Part shown: piece after piece, positions 35,088-43,840 of the stretch
Layout: the number at the start of each line of letters is the position of its first letter
Position numbering within the stretch: position 1 is the first letter of the stretch
Origin: Deltaproteobacteria bacterium
GTDB taxonomy: Bacteria > Myxococcota > Kuafuiibacteriia > Kuafuiibacteriales > Kuafuiibacteriaceae
Direction: 5' to 3'
DNA length: 64,000 bases
NCBI GenBank assembly: GCA_016713425.1
Contig: JADJPE010000005.1
Span: 6,484,501 to 6,548,500 of the forward strand
The notes under the pieces: generated by a model
What the model saw: only the letters and a program-made list of their open reading frames with translations
What the model was told of the DNA's origin: nothing
The model's database searches: none
Translations under genes and position numbers: made by a program

Positions 35088-38000
35088 ATGCTCAGCGCCA
35101 CAACGAGGCTCACCGTCATGGCGAGGCTCACCGTCATGCTGCTGCTTACCGCGTGCCCAGCGGTCGACTCCACGCTCGACAAGGGTGCGGATCGTCCGGC
35201 CACTCCATTGGAGACATCGGAGACATCGGCGGCATCGGCTTCTTCGGAGAACCGAACGCGGGGAGCCGGCGCACTGCTCGGCTCAGGCCGAGGAGATCCC
35301 ACTTCGGGCGACGGCGACGGCGACGACGACGACGCGGTGCTTGGGCGCGAAGTCGTTCAGGCCCCCGTCGAGCCCGAGAGTGCTCCGAGCCCGAGTCCAC
35401 GCTTCGAGAGCGCGTCGTCACCCGACGCTGTCCACGTCAAGGTCGCAAGCTACTTCGAGGGCTTGGCGTCGCGCCGCATCTACATCCAGATCGACAAGCC
35501 TCTCTACCAGCCCGGAGAAACTGTGTGGGTCAAGACCTGGGACTTGTCCACGCGAGATCTCGCAGGGTCGGACAAGCGCGGCATCCGGTACGAGCTCATC
35601 AACCCGAAGGGCGCGGTCGTTCTCGAGAAGCTGGTCGAGGAGACGAACGGTATGGCCACGAACGACCTGGTGATTCCGGAGGAGGTCGAAGGGGGCGAGT
35701 ACACGCTGAGGGTCACGGCGCTCGACGGTGTGAGCGCCGAGCGCTCCGTCGTCGTGAGCACCTACGAAGCGCCGCGCCTCAAGAAGAAGCTAGAGTTCGT
35801 GAAGAAGGCGTACGGCGAGGGTGACGAGGTTTCGGCGACCCTCAAGATCGAGCGACCAACCGGTGAGGCGCTTGGGAATCATGCGGTCGAGGCGGTCGTG
35901 TGGCTCGACGGCGACAGTCAGAAGCCGGTGCGTTTCACGACCAATGCTGAAGGAGGCACGGTCGTCCGGTTCCGGCTTCCGTCGCGGATTGAGCGCGGCG
36001 ACGGCCTCCTTACGGTGATGATCGAGGACGGCGGTGTGACGGAGTCGATCTCGCGCCGGATTCCCATCTTGATGAAGAAGCTCGACTTCGCTTTCTTCCC
36101 CGAGGGTGGACAGATGGTGGCCGGTCTGCCTGCGCGCGTGTACTTCGAAGCCAAGAACACCCTCGGAAAACCGGCCGACGTCGAGGGTGTCATCGTCGAC
36201 GATCATGGTGCGGCGGTCGAGCGGTTCGCGACGTATCATGCGGGTCTCGGGCGCGTCGAGTTCACGCCGAACACGGGTCGACGATACTTCGCTCAGATCA
36301 GCAAGCCGGCCGGCATCACCGAAAAGTACGCGCTTCCGCTCGCGCTCGATGATGGGTGTGTGCTTCGAAGCTATGACGACCTCGACTCGCGTCTCGCAAG
36401 TGTTCGCGTCGCTGTTCAATGCAGCGGCAGCGCACCGAAGAAGGTGATCGTGCTCGCGACGATGAGAGAGCGGGTTCTCGATGAGGCGCTGGTCGAGGTT
36501 GGGGCCTCGAACGCCGGCTCCGGCTCAATGCCCGCCGTGGTTCATCTCTCGACGAACGACGAGACGCTGAGTAGGGCCCAGGGCATCGTCCGCGTGACGG
36601 TCTTTGATGAACAGCGAAACCCGCTCGCCGAACGCCTCGTCTACCGGAATCGCCGAAATCGTCTCCGCGTCGAGATCACCCCGGACAAACCGGCGTATTC
36701 ACCGCGCGATCAAGTCGCCTTGGTCGTCGAGACGGTCGACGCATCGGGGCGTCCCACGCCCGCCGAGCTTGCGCTCTCGGTCGTCGACGACACGGTCCTG
36801 TCGTTTGCCGACGACAAGACGGGGCACATGCTCTCGCGTCTCTATCTCGAGTCGGAGCTTCCCGACAAAGTGGAGGAGCCGAACTTCTTCTTCGATCTCA
36901 CGAAGAAGAAGTCCGCACTTGCGATGGATCTCCTCATGGGGACGCGTGGGTACCGGCGATTCGACTGGGTCCCGGTGTTCAATCCTCCTCTACCCCCCCG
37001 ATCGCCTCGATTTGCGAATGGGCACGAGCACTTTGATGAGGACCTCGCGGAGGGCCGTATGGCTCGCGGCGGCCCGATGCCCGTCCCGGACCGGATGCCG
37101 GCCATGCGGCCGCCGAACGCGAAGGGGCCGCCCGCCAAGGGGCGAGGAAAGATCGCTCAAGTCCCGCACGGCGGGCGCCGCGCGCCAGAAGTGCAAGGTG
37201 CGCGGGCGAGGGACCGGCTGGCGCCCGCCGCCAACCCCATCGTCGACAACAAGAAACGTCTTGATCGCCGGTTCGGTATGGAGAAAGAAGAGCGCGCTGG
37301 CGCCGGCGCCGACGCCGCCGGAATGCCGGTCCCTTGGGACCGTCGCGAGCCCCCGGCGCGTCAGGGGCGAGGACGGGGCCGGGGCGACGACGGGAACTTC
37401 GCCCGCTTGGCCGAGGGGGATCTTGAGCGCCCGCCCGAGTGGGCCCCCGTTCGCGTGTTTCCGGCGCCGGTCTACCGAGGTGACGAGACCGGTCCGCGCA
37501 CCGACTTCCGCGAGACCATCCACTGGGCGCCGAGCGTGTTCACCGGCAAGGATGGCCGTGCGACGGTTACGTTCTACCTCTCCGACGCGGTGACGTCTTT
37601 TCGAGCCGTGGCTGAAGGCGTTGGCAAGGGTGTCGCGGGGCGCGCCGAGAAGGTGCTGAAGTCGAGCCTTCCCTTCAACATGGCGGTGAAGCTCCCGCTC
37701 GAGGTGACCGCTGGCGATCGCTTCATGCTCCCACTTACGCTCTCGAATGAGAAGGATCGGGAGGTTGCGGTCGACATCGAGGCCTCGTTCGGCGATCGCG
37801 TCGAGTTCGACTCAGAGCCCCGTGTGAAGGCTGTTGGCGATGACCAGGGTGTTGGCGATCGCCGCGGCGAACGCCGTGGCGACGCCCTCGCGATCGTGAG
37901 CACCAAGTCGACCGTCAAGACGACACTCCCCGCGAACTCGCGCCGCACGGTCTACTTCCCGCTCACGGCGACGACGCGCATCGGCAAGAGCCGCGTTCGC

Positions 38001-39677
38001 ATCTTTGCCAATGCGGGTGGGCTGACGGACGAGTTTGTTCGCGAGCTCCCGGTCGTTCCGCTTGGCTTCCCCCAAAGTGGCGCGGCCGCCGGGACGCTCA
38101 AGGATCGCGCGCGCCACGCGTTCGATCTCGGGGCTGCCCTTGACGGTACCGCCGAGCTTACAGTGAAGCTCTATCCAAGTCCTGTCTCGACTTTGCTGTC
38201 GGGTCTCGACGGCATGTTGCGCGAACCGAGCGGATGCTTCGAGCAGACGTCGAGCACGAACTATCCGAACATCATGGTGATGAGCTACTTACGCGCGCAC
38301 GACGTGGCGGACCCAGATCTCGTCCAACGAACCAACGGGCTCATCGACCGTGGCTACAAACGTTTGGTGGGCTACGAGACGCCGACCAAGGGCTACGAGT
38401 GGTTTGGTCAGTCTCCGCCCCACGAAGCGCTCACGGCCTACGGTGTACTCCAGTTCGTCGACATGAAGGACGTCTATGGTTCCGTCGACGACGCGATGCT
38501 GGCGCGAACGCGAGCTTGGCTTCTGAGTCGCCGCGATGGTCGAGGCGGGTTCGAACGCGATGCGAAAGCGCTCGACAGTTTTGGCGGCGCGAAGCCGGAA
38601 GTAACGAACGCATACATCGTCTACGCACTGACGGAGGCGGGTGTGTCGGATTCGGAAATCCCGGCGGAGATCGCAAGTCAGGCGAAGCTGGCCGCATCGA
38701 CCGAGGACGCCTACCTTCTCGCGCTCGCGACCAACACGCTCCTCAATGTTCCAGCTCGACGATCGGATGCTGAGAAGGCGGTGCGTCGGCTCGTGGATCT
38801 CAAGACGAAGGACGGAAGCTGGCGCGGTGCGGACCACAGCATTACGCGGTCGACCGGGATCAACCTCGACATCGAGACGACGTCGCTCGCGATTCTTGCC
38901 TTGCTCAAGACCAAGGGAAACGACGTGCACGTGCGATCCGGCATCGAGTGGCTCACCAAGAACCGCGGAGGTTTTGGCGAGTGGGGCGCGACGCAAGCGA
39001 CGGTTCTCGCGCTCAAAGCCATGACCGCCTACTCGACGGCGGCGCGAAAAACGTTGAGCAGCGGCGCCATCACTCTGCGTGTGAACGGGAAGAACGTCAG
39101 CACCCTCAAGTATGAAGCCGGTCGCCGCGAGCCGATGGTGATGACGGCCGTGGCCGAGTTCTTCACGAAGGACCAGAACGTCGTCGAGCTCCTCCACGAT
39201 GGCACGGGCGAGCTCCCGTACAGCATGATCCTCGAGTCGCGCAGCAAGAAGCCGGCAACCAGCGACCGCGCCGTCGTGGCCATCGAAACCACGTTTGCGA
39301 ATGCGAAGACGGAAGCACGCAACACGGAAGCACGAATGGGTGAGAACCTGCGCCTCACCGTGAAGCTCAAGAACAAGACCGGCGAAGGACAGCCGATGAC
39401 CTTGGCGCGCATCGGTCTCCCGAGCGGACTTACGTTTCAGACGTGGCAGCTCAAGGAGCTCAAAGACAAGGGACTCGTGGCTTTCACCGAGACGCGGGCT
39501 CGCGAGGTCATCCTTTACTTCCGAGCGCTGAAACCAAACGAAGAGAAAGTCATCCCGCTCGATCTCGTCGCCACGATCCCTGGCTCGTTCGAGGGGCCGG
39601 CCTCGTCGGCTTACTTGTACTACTCGAATGACGCCAAAGCCTGGACCGACGGCACTCGTATCACGATCGCGCGTTAA
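35088..39677 (+). CDS. Alpha-2-macroglobulin family lipoprotein
   Basis: 1529 aa from ATG 35088, which gives a short lipoprotein leader with lipobox LLLTAC; the frame is open to 34968, and ATG 35118 is another option. After an acidic Ser/Asp linker come macroglobulin domains (IYIQIDKPLYQPGETVWVK is the typical MG motif). Near residues 632-785 an Arg/Pro/Gly-rich unstructured segment separates MALRMG-type domains (ending DLLMGTRGYRRFDW) from the A2M domain (RTDFRETIHWAPSVFTG). The thioester motif PSGCFEQTSS has Cys1050, and a helical TED toroid follows (GGFERDAKAL, NLDIETTSLAILAL). Known: these trap proteases after bait cleavage and bind them covalently; bacterial forms sit in the periplasm or on the membrane. 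It is convergent with the kdp locus. Confidence 0.95.
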   Translation: MLSATTRLTVMARLTVMLLLTACPAVDSTLDKGADRPATPLETSETSAASASSENRTRGAGALLGSGRGDPTSGDGDGDDDDAVLGREVVQAPVEPESAPSPSPRFESASSPDAVHVKVASYFEGLASRRIYIQIDKPLYQPGETVWVKTWDLSTRDLAGSDKRGIRYELINPKGAVVLEKLVEETNGMATNDLVIPEEVEGGEYTLRVTALDGVSAERSVVVSTYEAPRLKKKLEFVKKAYGEGDEVSATLKIERPTGEALGNHAVEAVVWLDGDSQKPVRFTTNAEGGTVVRFRLPSRIERGDGLLTVMIEDGGVTESISRRIPILMKKLDFAFFPEGGQMVAGLPARVYFEAKNTLGKPADVEGVIVDDHGAAVERFATYHAGLGRVEFTPNTGRRYFAQISKPAGITEKYALPLALDDGCVLRSYDDLDSRLASVRVAVQCSGSAPKKVIVLATMRERVLDEALVEVGASNAGSGSMPAVVHLSTNDETLSRAQGIVRVTVFDEQRNPLAERLVYRNRRNRLRVEITPDKPAYSPRDQVALVVETVDASGRPTPAELALSVVDDTVLSFADDKTGHMLSRLYLESELPDKVEEPNFFFDLTKKKSALAMDLLMGTRGYRRFDWVPVFNPPLPPRSPRFANGHEHFDEDLAEGRMARGGPMPVPDRMPAMRPPNAKGPPAKGRGKIAQVPHGGRRAPEVQGARARDRLAPAANPIVDNKKRLDRRFGMEKEERAGAGADAAGMPVPWDRREPPARQGRGRGRGDDGNFARLAEGDLERPPEWAPVRVFPAPVYRGDETGPRTDFRETIHWAPSVFTGKDGRATVTFYLSDAVTSFRAVAEGVGKGVAGRAEKVLKSSLPFNMAVKLPLEVTAGDRFMLPLTLSNEKDREVAVDIEASFGDRVEFDSEPRVKAVGDDQGVGDRRGERRGDALAIVSTKSTVKTTLPANSRRTVYFPLTATTRIGKSRVRIFANAGGLTDEFVRELPVVPLGFPQSGAAAGTLKDRARHAFDLGAALDGTAELTVKLYPSPVSTLLSGLDGMLREPSGCFEQTSSTNYPNIMVMSYLRAHDVADPDLVQRTNGLIDRGYKRLVGYETPTKGYEWFGQSPPHEALTAYGVLQFVDMKDVYGSVDDAMLARTRAWLLSRRDGRGGFERDAKALDSFGGAKPEVTNAYIVYALTEAGVSDSEIPAEIASQAKLAASTEDAYLLALATNTLLNVPARRSDAEKAVRRLVDLKTKDGSWRGADHSITRSTGINLDIETTSLAILALLKTKGNDVHVRSGIEWLTKNRGGFGEWGATQATVLALKAMTAYSTAARKTLSSGAITLRVNGKNVSTLKYEAGRREPMVMTAVAEFFTKDQNVVELLHDGTGELPYSMILESRSKKPATSDRAVVAIETTFANAKTEARNTEARMGENLRLTVKLKNKTGEGQPMTLARIGLPSGLTFQTWQLKELKDKGLVAFTETRAREVILYFRALKPNEEKVIPLDLVATIPGSFEGPASSAYLYYSNDAKAWTDGTRITIAR

Positions 39678-39749
39678 CGATCACCGTGAACGTATGCACG
39701 TGCTAACCCGGCACGAAAACCCGGAATCCACACACGCTCATCGGTGATC

Positions 39750-40451
39750 TCAGGATCGGTCACGCAGCCGGTACCCGACGCCTGGCTCGGTGACGAGGAG
39801 CTTCGGTCTCGACGGATCGGCTTCGATCTTCTTTCGTAGCTCCGCCATGTGCACGCGCACGTAGTGTGTTTGCGTTGCGTACGCGGGCCCCCAAACCTCT
39901 TTCAGGATTTGACGGTGGGTGAGCACTTTGCCTGCGTTTTGCGCGAAGAGGAGGAGGAGCTTGTATTCGATCGGTGTAAGGTGAAGCCGCTCCTTCTCGC
40001 GCGACACCTCGCGCCGAACGACATCGATCTTCAGTTCTCCGAACTCGAGCACTTGGGGCGCTGACCCGCCGTCTCTGTTCTGGCCGTGGCGAAGGGCGAC
40101 ACGCATGCGTGCCAGGAGTTCGTTCACGCCAAAGGGCTTGGTGAGGTAATCGTCGGCGCCTGCGTCGAGCGCCGCCACCTTATCGTCCTCGCGGCCTCGA
40201 GCCGACAGAACAACGATCGGCACTTGGCTCCACTCACGGAGTTGCTTGGTGAGTTCGATGCCATCACCATCGGGGAGCCCGAGGTCGAGGAGAAGGCTCT
40301 CTGGGTTGTGGCTCGTCAGCATCATGACGGCTTGGGCCGCCCGGTCCGCTTCGATGACACGATAGCCGTGCGACATGAGCGATGCGCGGATGAACTTCCG
40401 CATCTGGGGCTCATCTTCGACGATGAGAACGACAGCACCGAGCTCGCTCAT
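39750..40451 (-). CDS. kdpE: KdpE response regulator
   Basis: 233 aa from ATG 40451, which overlaps the kdpD stop by four bases (ATGA), so the longer open frame to 40583 is rejected. Receiver domain with VEDEPQ, the phosphorylation Asp in SLLLDLGLPDGDG, and DDYLTKPFGVNELLAR. Winged-helix DNA-binding domain with HLTPIEYKLLLLFAQNAGKV and TQTHYVRVHMAELRKKIE, closely KdpE-like. When phosphorylated by KdpD it activates kdp expression under K+ limitation. Confidence 0.96.
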   Translation of the reverse strand: MSELGAVVLIVEDEPQMRKFIRASLMSHGYRVIEADRAAQAVMMLTSHNPESLLLDLGLPDGDGIELTKQLREWSQVPIVVLSARGREDDKVAALDAGADDYLTKPFGVNELLARMRVALRHGQNRDGGSAPQVLEFGELKIDVVRREVSREKERLHLTPIEYKLLLLFAQNAGKVLTHRQILKEVWGPAYATQTHYVRVHMAELRKKIEADPSRPKLLVTEPGVGYRLRDRS

Positions 40452-43147
40452 GCGTTGCCTCCATGGGGCGAAAGCGACGGTGGTGTGCCTCCGCGCGGGA
40501 TCGAGATGTGAAAAGCGGCGCCTCCGGTCGAGCGCGTCTCCGCCGAGATGGTTCCGCCGTGGGCTTCGACGATGCCCCTGCAAATCGGGAGGCCGAGCCC
40601 TGCTCCCGAGACACCCACATGGGGCCCGCGGTAGAACTTGTCGAAGACCCGAGTTTCGGCGCCGGGCGGGAGACCGGGGCCGTGATCACGCACGTCGATC
40701 TCGACGCGCTCGCCTTTGCTCTGGGCGGCGATTTCGATGGCGCTCCCGGGGGGCGTGTACTTCTCGATGTTCTCGAGAAGGTTCACGAAGACCTGTTCGA
40801 AGAGGACGGGGTCGACGCTCACGAGCGGAACATCCGGCGCGATCGCGACGGTCACCTTCCTGGGTCCGAGACGGCTTTCCTGACGAGTGAGAGCGGAGCC
40901 GACCATCTCGTCGATTGGCACCCAGTCTCGCCGAAGAGATATGCCACCTGACTCGAGGCGCGTCATGTCGAGCAAATTCGCCACGAGTCTCTCGAGTCGT
41001 TCCGCTTGATCCACGATCGCGTCCACCAGCTCCCGACGTGTCTCAGGGCCCAGGTTGGCGTCGTCCCGGAGCGACGTCGCCGCCCCGGTGATCGAGGCCA
41101 AGGGCGTGCGAAGGTCGTGCGAGACGGCGGAGAGCAAAGACGAGCGCATCTCCTCGGTCTTGGCTCGGAGCGCCGACTGTTTGGCTTCGTCGGAGAGTCG
41201 AGCGCGTTCGAGGGCGACGGCGACTTGGCGGCAGAGGACATCGAGAAAGGCACGCTGGTCGCCTCGAAGGCCGGTCTTCGCTCGAGGCACGAGCGCAAGC
41301 ACGCCGAGGCGAGACTGTCCGGCGCGAAGCGGAGACGAGAGGGTGTCGGCCCCGGGTAAGGCGTCAGTGCCTAGGCCCGCGAGCGTGTCGTGCTCGTAGC
41401 TCCACTTGGCGACGCCGATGCCCTTCTCGTCGAGTTGGAAGCCTTCCGGAGAGGCTCCCACCGCTCTCCACTCGCCATCGGGCAACACGCCGAGCACGAT
41501 CGCCTTGGCCGAGAAGATATCGGCGGCGTGGCGTGCGGCGATCGCCGCGATTCGCGTTGGTTCATCCGTCGACGCCAGTTCTCGCGTGAGTGCGTAGAGG
41601 ACCGCGGTTCGCTCTTCGCGTGCTTCGGCATCGCGCTGCTGTCGCCGGAGCCGCCCCGTCAGCTCACTCATCGCGAAGCTCACGGCGAACATCATGCCGA
41701 ACGTCAGGAAATAGCGTCGGTCATCGACCGAGAAGGTGTGAGAAGGCGGCACAAGGAAGAAATCGTAGCTCGCGACGCCAAGCGCGGCCGCGAGAATCGA
41801 TGGTCCTCGACCGAACCAGACGGCCGCGACCATGACCGCCAACAAGAACAGCATGACGAGGTCCGGCAGGTCCATGACCGAGCGGAGAAGCAGCGCGAGC
41901 CCCAGCGTACTGAGCACGAGGAAGGTCGCCGAGACGTAATGTCGGACCGGTGCGGACCCGACAGGCGCGCCACGGTTGCGTGAGAGGGCCTCGCCGGTGC
42001 TATCGCCGCTGATGACATGCACATCGATGTCGCCGCTTCCGCGTACGACGTCATCGAGGAGCGAGCCGCGCAGCCGATCTCTAAGTCGAGAGTGCGTGGG
42101 CTTCCCGATGATGAGGCGGGTGACGTTGTGCTTTCGCGCGTACTCAAGAAGAGCGAGCGAGACGTCGGGTCCCGAAAGCCGCGTAACCGTCGCGCCCAGC
42201 GTCTCGGCGACGCGAAGATGCACTTCCAGTTGGGCTTCGTCGTCCTTGCTCATGGGGCGAGCCGTAGTGGACTCGACATACGACGCAACCCATGGACAGC
42301 GAAGGCCCGCCGCCATACGGGCGGCCGCCCGAATCAGGCGTCCGGAGCTGGGCGCGGGACCGACGCACACGAGGATTCGCTCCCCTGCCGGCCACGTGAC
42401 CGCCACGCCGTGCTTCTCGCGGTATTCCTGCACGTCCTCGTCGACGTGCTGCGCCGTTCTTCGGAGCGCGAGCTCGCGAAGCGCGAGCAAGTTGCCTCGC
42501 CGAAAGAAGTGTCGCGCTGCACGCTTGGCCTGTTCGGGAAGATAGACCTTTCCTTCCTCGAGTCGCTCGAGCAGCTCCTCAGGGGCGATGTCGACGAGCT
42601 CGATGGCGTCCGCGCGATCCAGGACCGAGTCCGGAACGGTCTCCCGCACATGGATGCCGCTGATCTGCGTAACCACATCGTTCAGGCTCTCGACGTGTTG
42701 CACGTTCATTGTGGTCAAGACGTCGATGCCGGCCTCGATGAGCTCATCCACGTCTTGCCATCGCTTTGGATGCCGAGACCCGGGCACATTGGTATGCGCG
42801 AGCTCGTCGAGCAGAAGGAGCTGCGGCTTTCGTGAAAGAGCGGCATCGAGATCGAACTCCTCGAACTCGTGTCCGCGATACTGGACGCGCCTGCGTGGGA
42901 GGGTCTCGAGCCCGAGCACCAAGCAGGCGGTCTCCGTTCGACGGTGGTCTTCGACCACGCCCAGGACGACATCGACACGCTGAACGGCGGCGAGGTCGCG
43001 CGCGACCTGGAGCATGCGATAGGTCTTTCCTACTCCGGGCGCGAAGCCGAAGAAGATCTTGAGCTTTCCACGCTTGGCGCGTGTTTCCTCCTCGCGCATC
43101 CTGCGCAGGAGCGCGTCCGGGTCGGGTCTGTCGCTTGGCTTCTCCAT
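40448..43147 (-). CDS. kdpD: KdpD osmosensitive K+ sensor kinase
   Basis: 899 aa; start at ATG 43147 with GAGGAC upstream. The N-terminal KdpD domain has Walker A GFAPGVGKTYRM (about 34-45) and the DELAHTNVPGSRHPKRW motif. A universal-stress-protein-like domain follows (ILVCVGPAPSSGRLIRAAAR). Four closely spaced transmembrane segments (near 395-490) precede a GAF-like region, the HisKA box SAVSHDLRTPLASITGAATS and an ATPase domain with NLLENIEKYTP, DHGPGLP and GAGLGLPICRGI. It senses K+ and turgor signals and phosphorylates KdpE. Length is standard. Confidence 0.97.
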   Translation of the reverse strand: MEKPSDRPDPDALLRRMREEETRAKRGKLKIFFGFAPGVGKTYRMLQVARDLAAVQRVDVVLGVVEDHRRTETACLVLGLETLPRRRVQYRGHEFEEFDLDAALSRKPQLLLLDELAHTNVPGSRHPKRWQDVDELIEAGIDVLTTMNVQHVESLNDVVTQISGIHVRETVPDSVLDRADAIELVDIAPEELLERLEEGKVYLPEQAKRAARHFFRRGNLLALRELALRRTAQHVDEDVQEYREKHGVAVTWPAGERILVCVGPAPSSGRLIRAAARMAAGLRCPWVASYVESTTARPMSKDDEAQLEVHLRVAETLGATVTRLSGPDVSLALLEYARKHNVTRLIIGKPTHSRLRDRLRGSLLDDVVRGSGDIDVHVISGDSTGEALSRNRGAPVGSAPVRHYVSATFLVLSTLGLALLLRSVMDLPDLVMLFLLAVMVAAVWFGRGPSILAAALGVASYDFFLVPPSHTFSVDDRRYFLTFGMMFAVSFAMSELTGRLRRQQRDAEAREERTAVLYALTRELASTDEPTRIAAIAARHAADIFSAKAIVLGVLPDGEWRAVGASPEGFQLDEKGIGVAKWSYEHDTLAGLGTDALPGADTLSSPLRAGQSRLGVLALVPRAKTGLRGDQRAFLDVLCRQVAVALERARLSDEAKQSALRAKTEEMRSSLLSAVSHDLRTPLASITGAATSLRDDANLGPETRRELVDAIVDQAERLERLVANLLDMTRLESGGISLRRDWVPIDEMVGSALTRQESRLGPRKVTVAIAPDVPLVSVDPVLFEQVFVNLLENIEKYTPPGSAIEIAAQSKGERVEIDVRDHGPGLPPGAETRVFDKFYRGPHVGVSGAGLGLPICRGIVEAHGGTISAETRSTGGAAFHISIPRGGTPPSLSPHGGNA

Positions 43148-43209
43148 CGAAGTCCTCGTCGTCGGTGCGGCCTTCGCGTCTCCATTCGTCCGGCGTGTCC
43201 AACCAGTTC

Positions 43210-43812
43210 CTACTCCGATGCGCTCCTCCTCGCCACCTCGTCCAAGGCCCGGTTCAAGAGAAGAACGTTCACCCGCGGCTCTCCAAACAGCCCCAGGGCG
43301 CGCTCTTCGACGTGTTCAAGCACAAGCGCTCGAACGTCCTCCTCCGCCAAATCACGGGCCTTGGCTACGCGGTGTACCTGGTAGAGCGCGGCGGCCGGCG
43401 AGATGTGAGGATCGAGGCCGCTCCCGGATGCGGTGACGAGATCGACCGGAACGGGAACGGCGGCCTCACTCGGGTCGACGCTTCTTAGCGCGGCGATGCG
43501 TTCACGGACCGCAGCGGCGAGCACCGGGTTCGTGGGGCCGAGGTTCGAACCGGCCGAAGCGGAGGCATTGTAAGGCGCGGGGCTGGTCGCCGACGGGCGT
43601 CCGAAGAAGGAGCGCACGTCGTCGAATGGCTGGCCGATCAGGCGAGAACCGAGAACCTTCCCATCCTTTTCGATCAGGCTTCCGTTGGCTTGAGCGGGAA
43701 ACAACGCTTGCGCAACTCCGGTCACGGCCAACGGATAGACGACGCCGGTGAGGCCTGTGAAGAGCATCAGGAGCGAGGCCGCGGGACGCAACGTCGATAG
43801 TATGAATTGCAT
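43210..43812 (-). CDS. kdpC: KdpC subunit of K+-transporting ATPase
   Basis: 200 aa with a single N-terminal transmembrane segment (LLMLFTGLTGVVYPLAVTGV) and the KdpC pattern GSLIEKDGKVLGSRLIGQPF, FGRPSAT, SGSGLDPHISPAAALYQ. RBS AAAGGA is seven bases from the ATG. It stabilises KdpFABC and helps ATP use. It lies 28 bp after kdpB and 62 bp before kdpD. Confidence 0.97.
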   Translation of the reverse strand: MQFILSTLRPAASLLMLFTGLTGVVYPLAVTGVAQALFPAQANGSLIEKDGKVLGSRLIGQPFDDVRSFFGRPSATSPAPYNASASAGSNLGPTNPVLAAAVRERIAALRSVDPSEAAVPVPVDLVTASGSGLDPHISPAAALYQVHRVAKARDLAEEDVRALVLEHVEERALGLFGEPRVNVLLLNRALDEVARRSASE

Positions 43813-43840
43813 GAGCAGGTCCTTTCAGGTTTTCCGACCC

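Noticed and set aside
36604..37593. 329-aa alternative frame inside the alpha-2-macroglobulin gene
   Set aside because: Arg/Ser-rich shadow frame without motifs; the A2M frame is continuous through it.
40452..40583. N-terminal extension of KdpE
   Set aside because: It would overlap kdpD coding sequence; the ATGA overlap start at 40451 matches KdpE family length.
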